From the NCBI GenBank assembly GCA_017871115.1, contig JAFCIZ010000005.1, positions 1,178,001-1,242,000 of the forward strand: a DNA stretch of 64,000 nt, in the 5' to 3' direction. This DNA is from Cunninghamella blakesleeana. Lineage: Eukaryota > Mucoromycota > Mucoromycetes > Mucorales > Cunninghamellaceae. The stretch's first letter is position 1; each line of letters opens with the position of its first letter. The notes beneath the pieces are model-generated. The model was given only the letters and a program-made list of their open reading frames with translations, ran no database searches and was not told where the DNA came from. Below, piece by piece: positions 63,925 to 64,000 of this stretch. A program made the position numbers and the translations under genes.

Positions 63925-64000
63925 CTATTATTAAAATAAAAAATATAAATAGAATAGAATAAAACAGAATAAAAATATAAATAAACATGTAAAATTGGTA

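Overview
This window looks like a piece of the nuclear genome of a filamentous, early-diverging fungus, most likely Mucoromycota (Mucorales-like). The reasons are very AT-rich DNA, many short GT..AG introns of about 50-200 nt, genes packed on both strands, poly-Asn/poly-Ser insertions in proteins, and a gene set of fungal type (ARN-family siderophore transporter, Zn2Cys6 and C2H2 regulators, RCK/Srk1-type kinase, Trs20, Rrb1). The species cannot be named from the sequence alone. I see no rRNA, tRNA, CRISPR array, virus or intact transposon.

Layout. 1-1468 (+): 3' part of a DDHD-domain phospholipase. 2296-2881 (-): RNA polymerase I subunit A12. 4308-6664 (+): siderophore-iron transporter with three iron-GATA motifs upstream and a decayed copy of its last exon 1.5 kb downstream. 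8895-11769 (+): Myb/SANT protein with a RING/U-box-like C-terminus. 12643-14213 (+): F-box/LRR-type protein. 16307-20147 (-): UVRAG/Vps38. 21011-24628 (-): Zn2Cys6 transcription factor. 25631-26158 (+): ZNF706-like protein. 26370-27039 (+): HIT hydrolase. 27344-29837 (+): Rck2/Srk1-like kinase. 31647-32725 (-): synaptobrevin. 32945-33736 (+): OXLD1-like mitochondrial protein. 34237-36678 (-): NADPH-cytochrome P450 reductase. 38136-39327 (-): DapA-family aldolase. 39747-41508 (-): Rrb1/GRWD1. 42027-43010 (-): unknown ORF broken by one in-frame TGA. 43153-43376 (+): the 25-residue ribosomal protein L41. 44208-48424 (-): importin beta-1. 49507-50386 (-): Trs20/sedlin. 52731-53336 (+): complex I subunit NDUFA2. 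53946-57120 (+): methionyl-tRNA synthetase. 60460-61513 (+): C2H2 regulator. 62939-63924 (-): 3' part of an M1 aminopeptidase.

Most genes are housekeeping genes with no operon-like relationship. Loose themes are ribosome production and translation (A12, Rrb1, L41, MetRS), membrane traffic (synaptobrevin, Trs20, UVRAG), nuclear import and mitochondrial function. I found no dedicated defence or biosynthetic system. The most unusual items are the iron-GATA promoter plus exon relic at the siderophore locus, two genes whose start codon is split by an intron, three exons of 12, 15 and 20 nt, the TGA-interrupted ORF with foreign-looking codon use, a strong G-quadruplex motif between two convergent genes, and two intergenic blocks that look like very degenerate tandem repeats.

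Exon borders were placed by eye from GT/AG sites, reading-frame continuity and protein-family similarity. Where I give totals, the exon lengths add up in frame.
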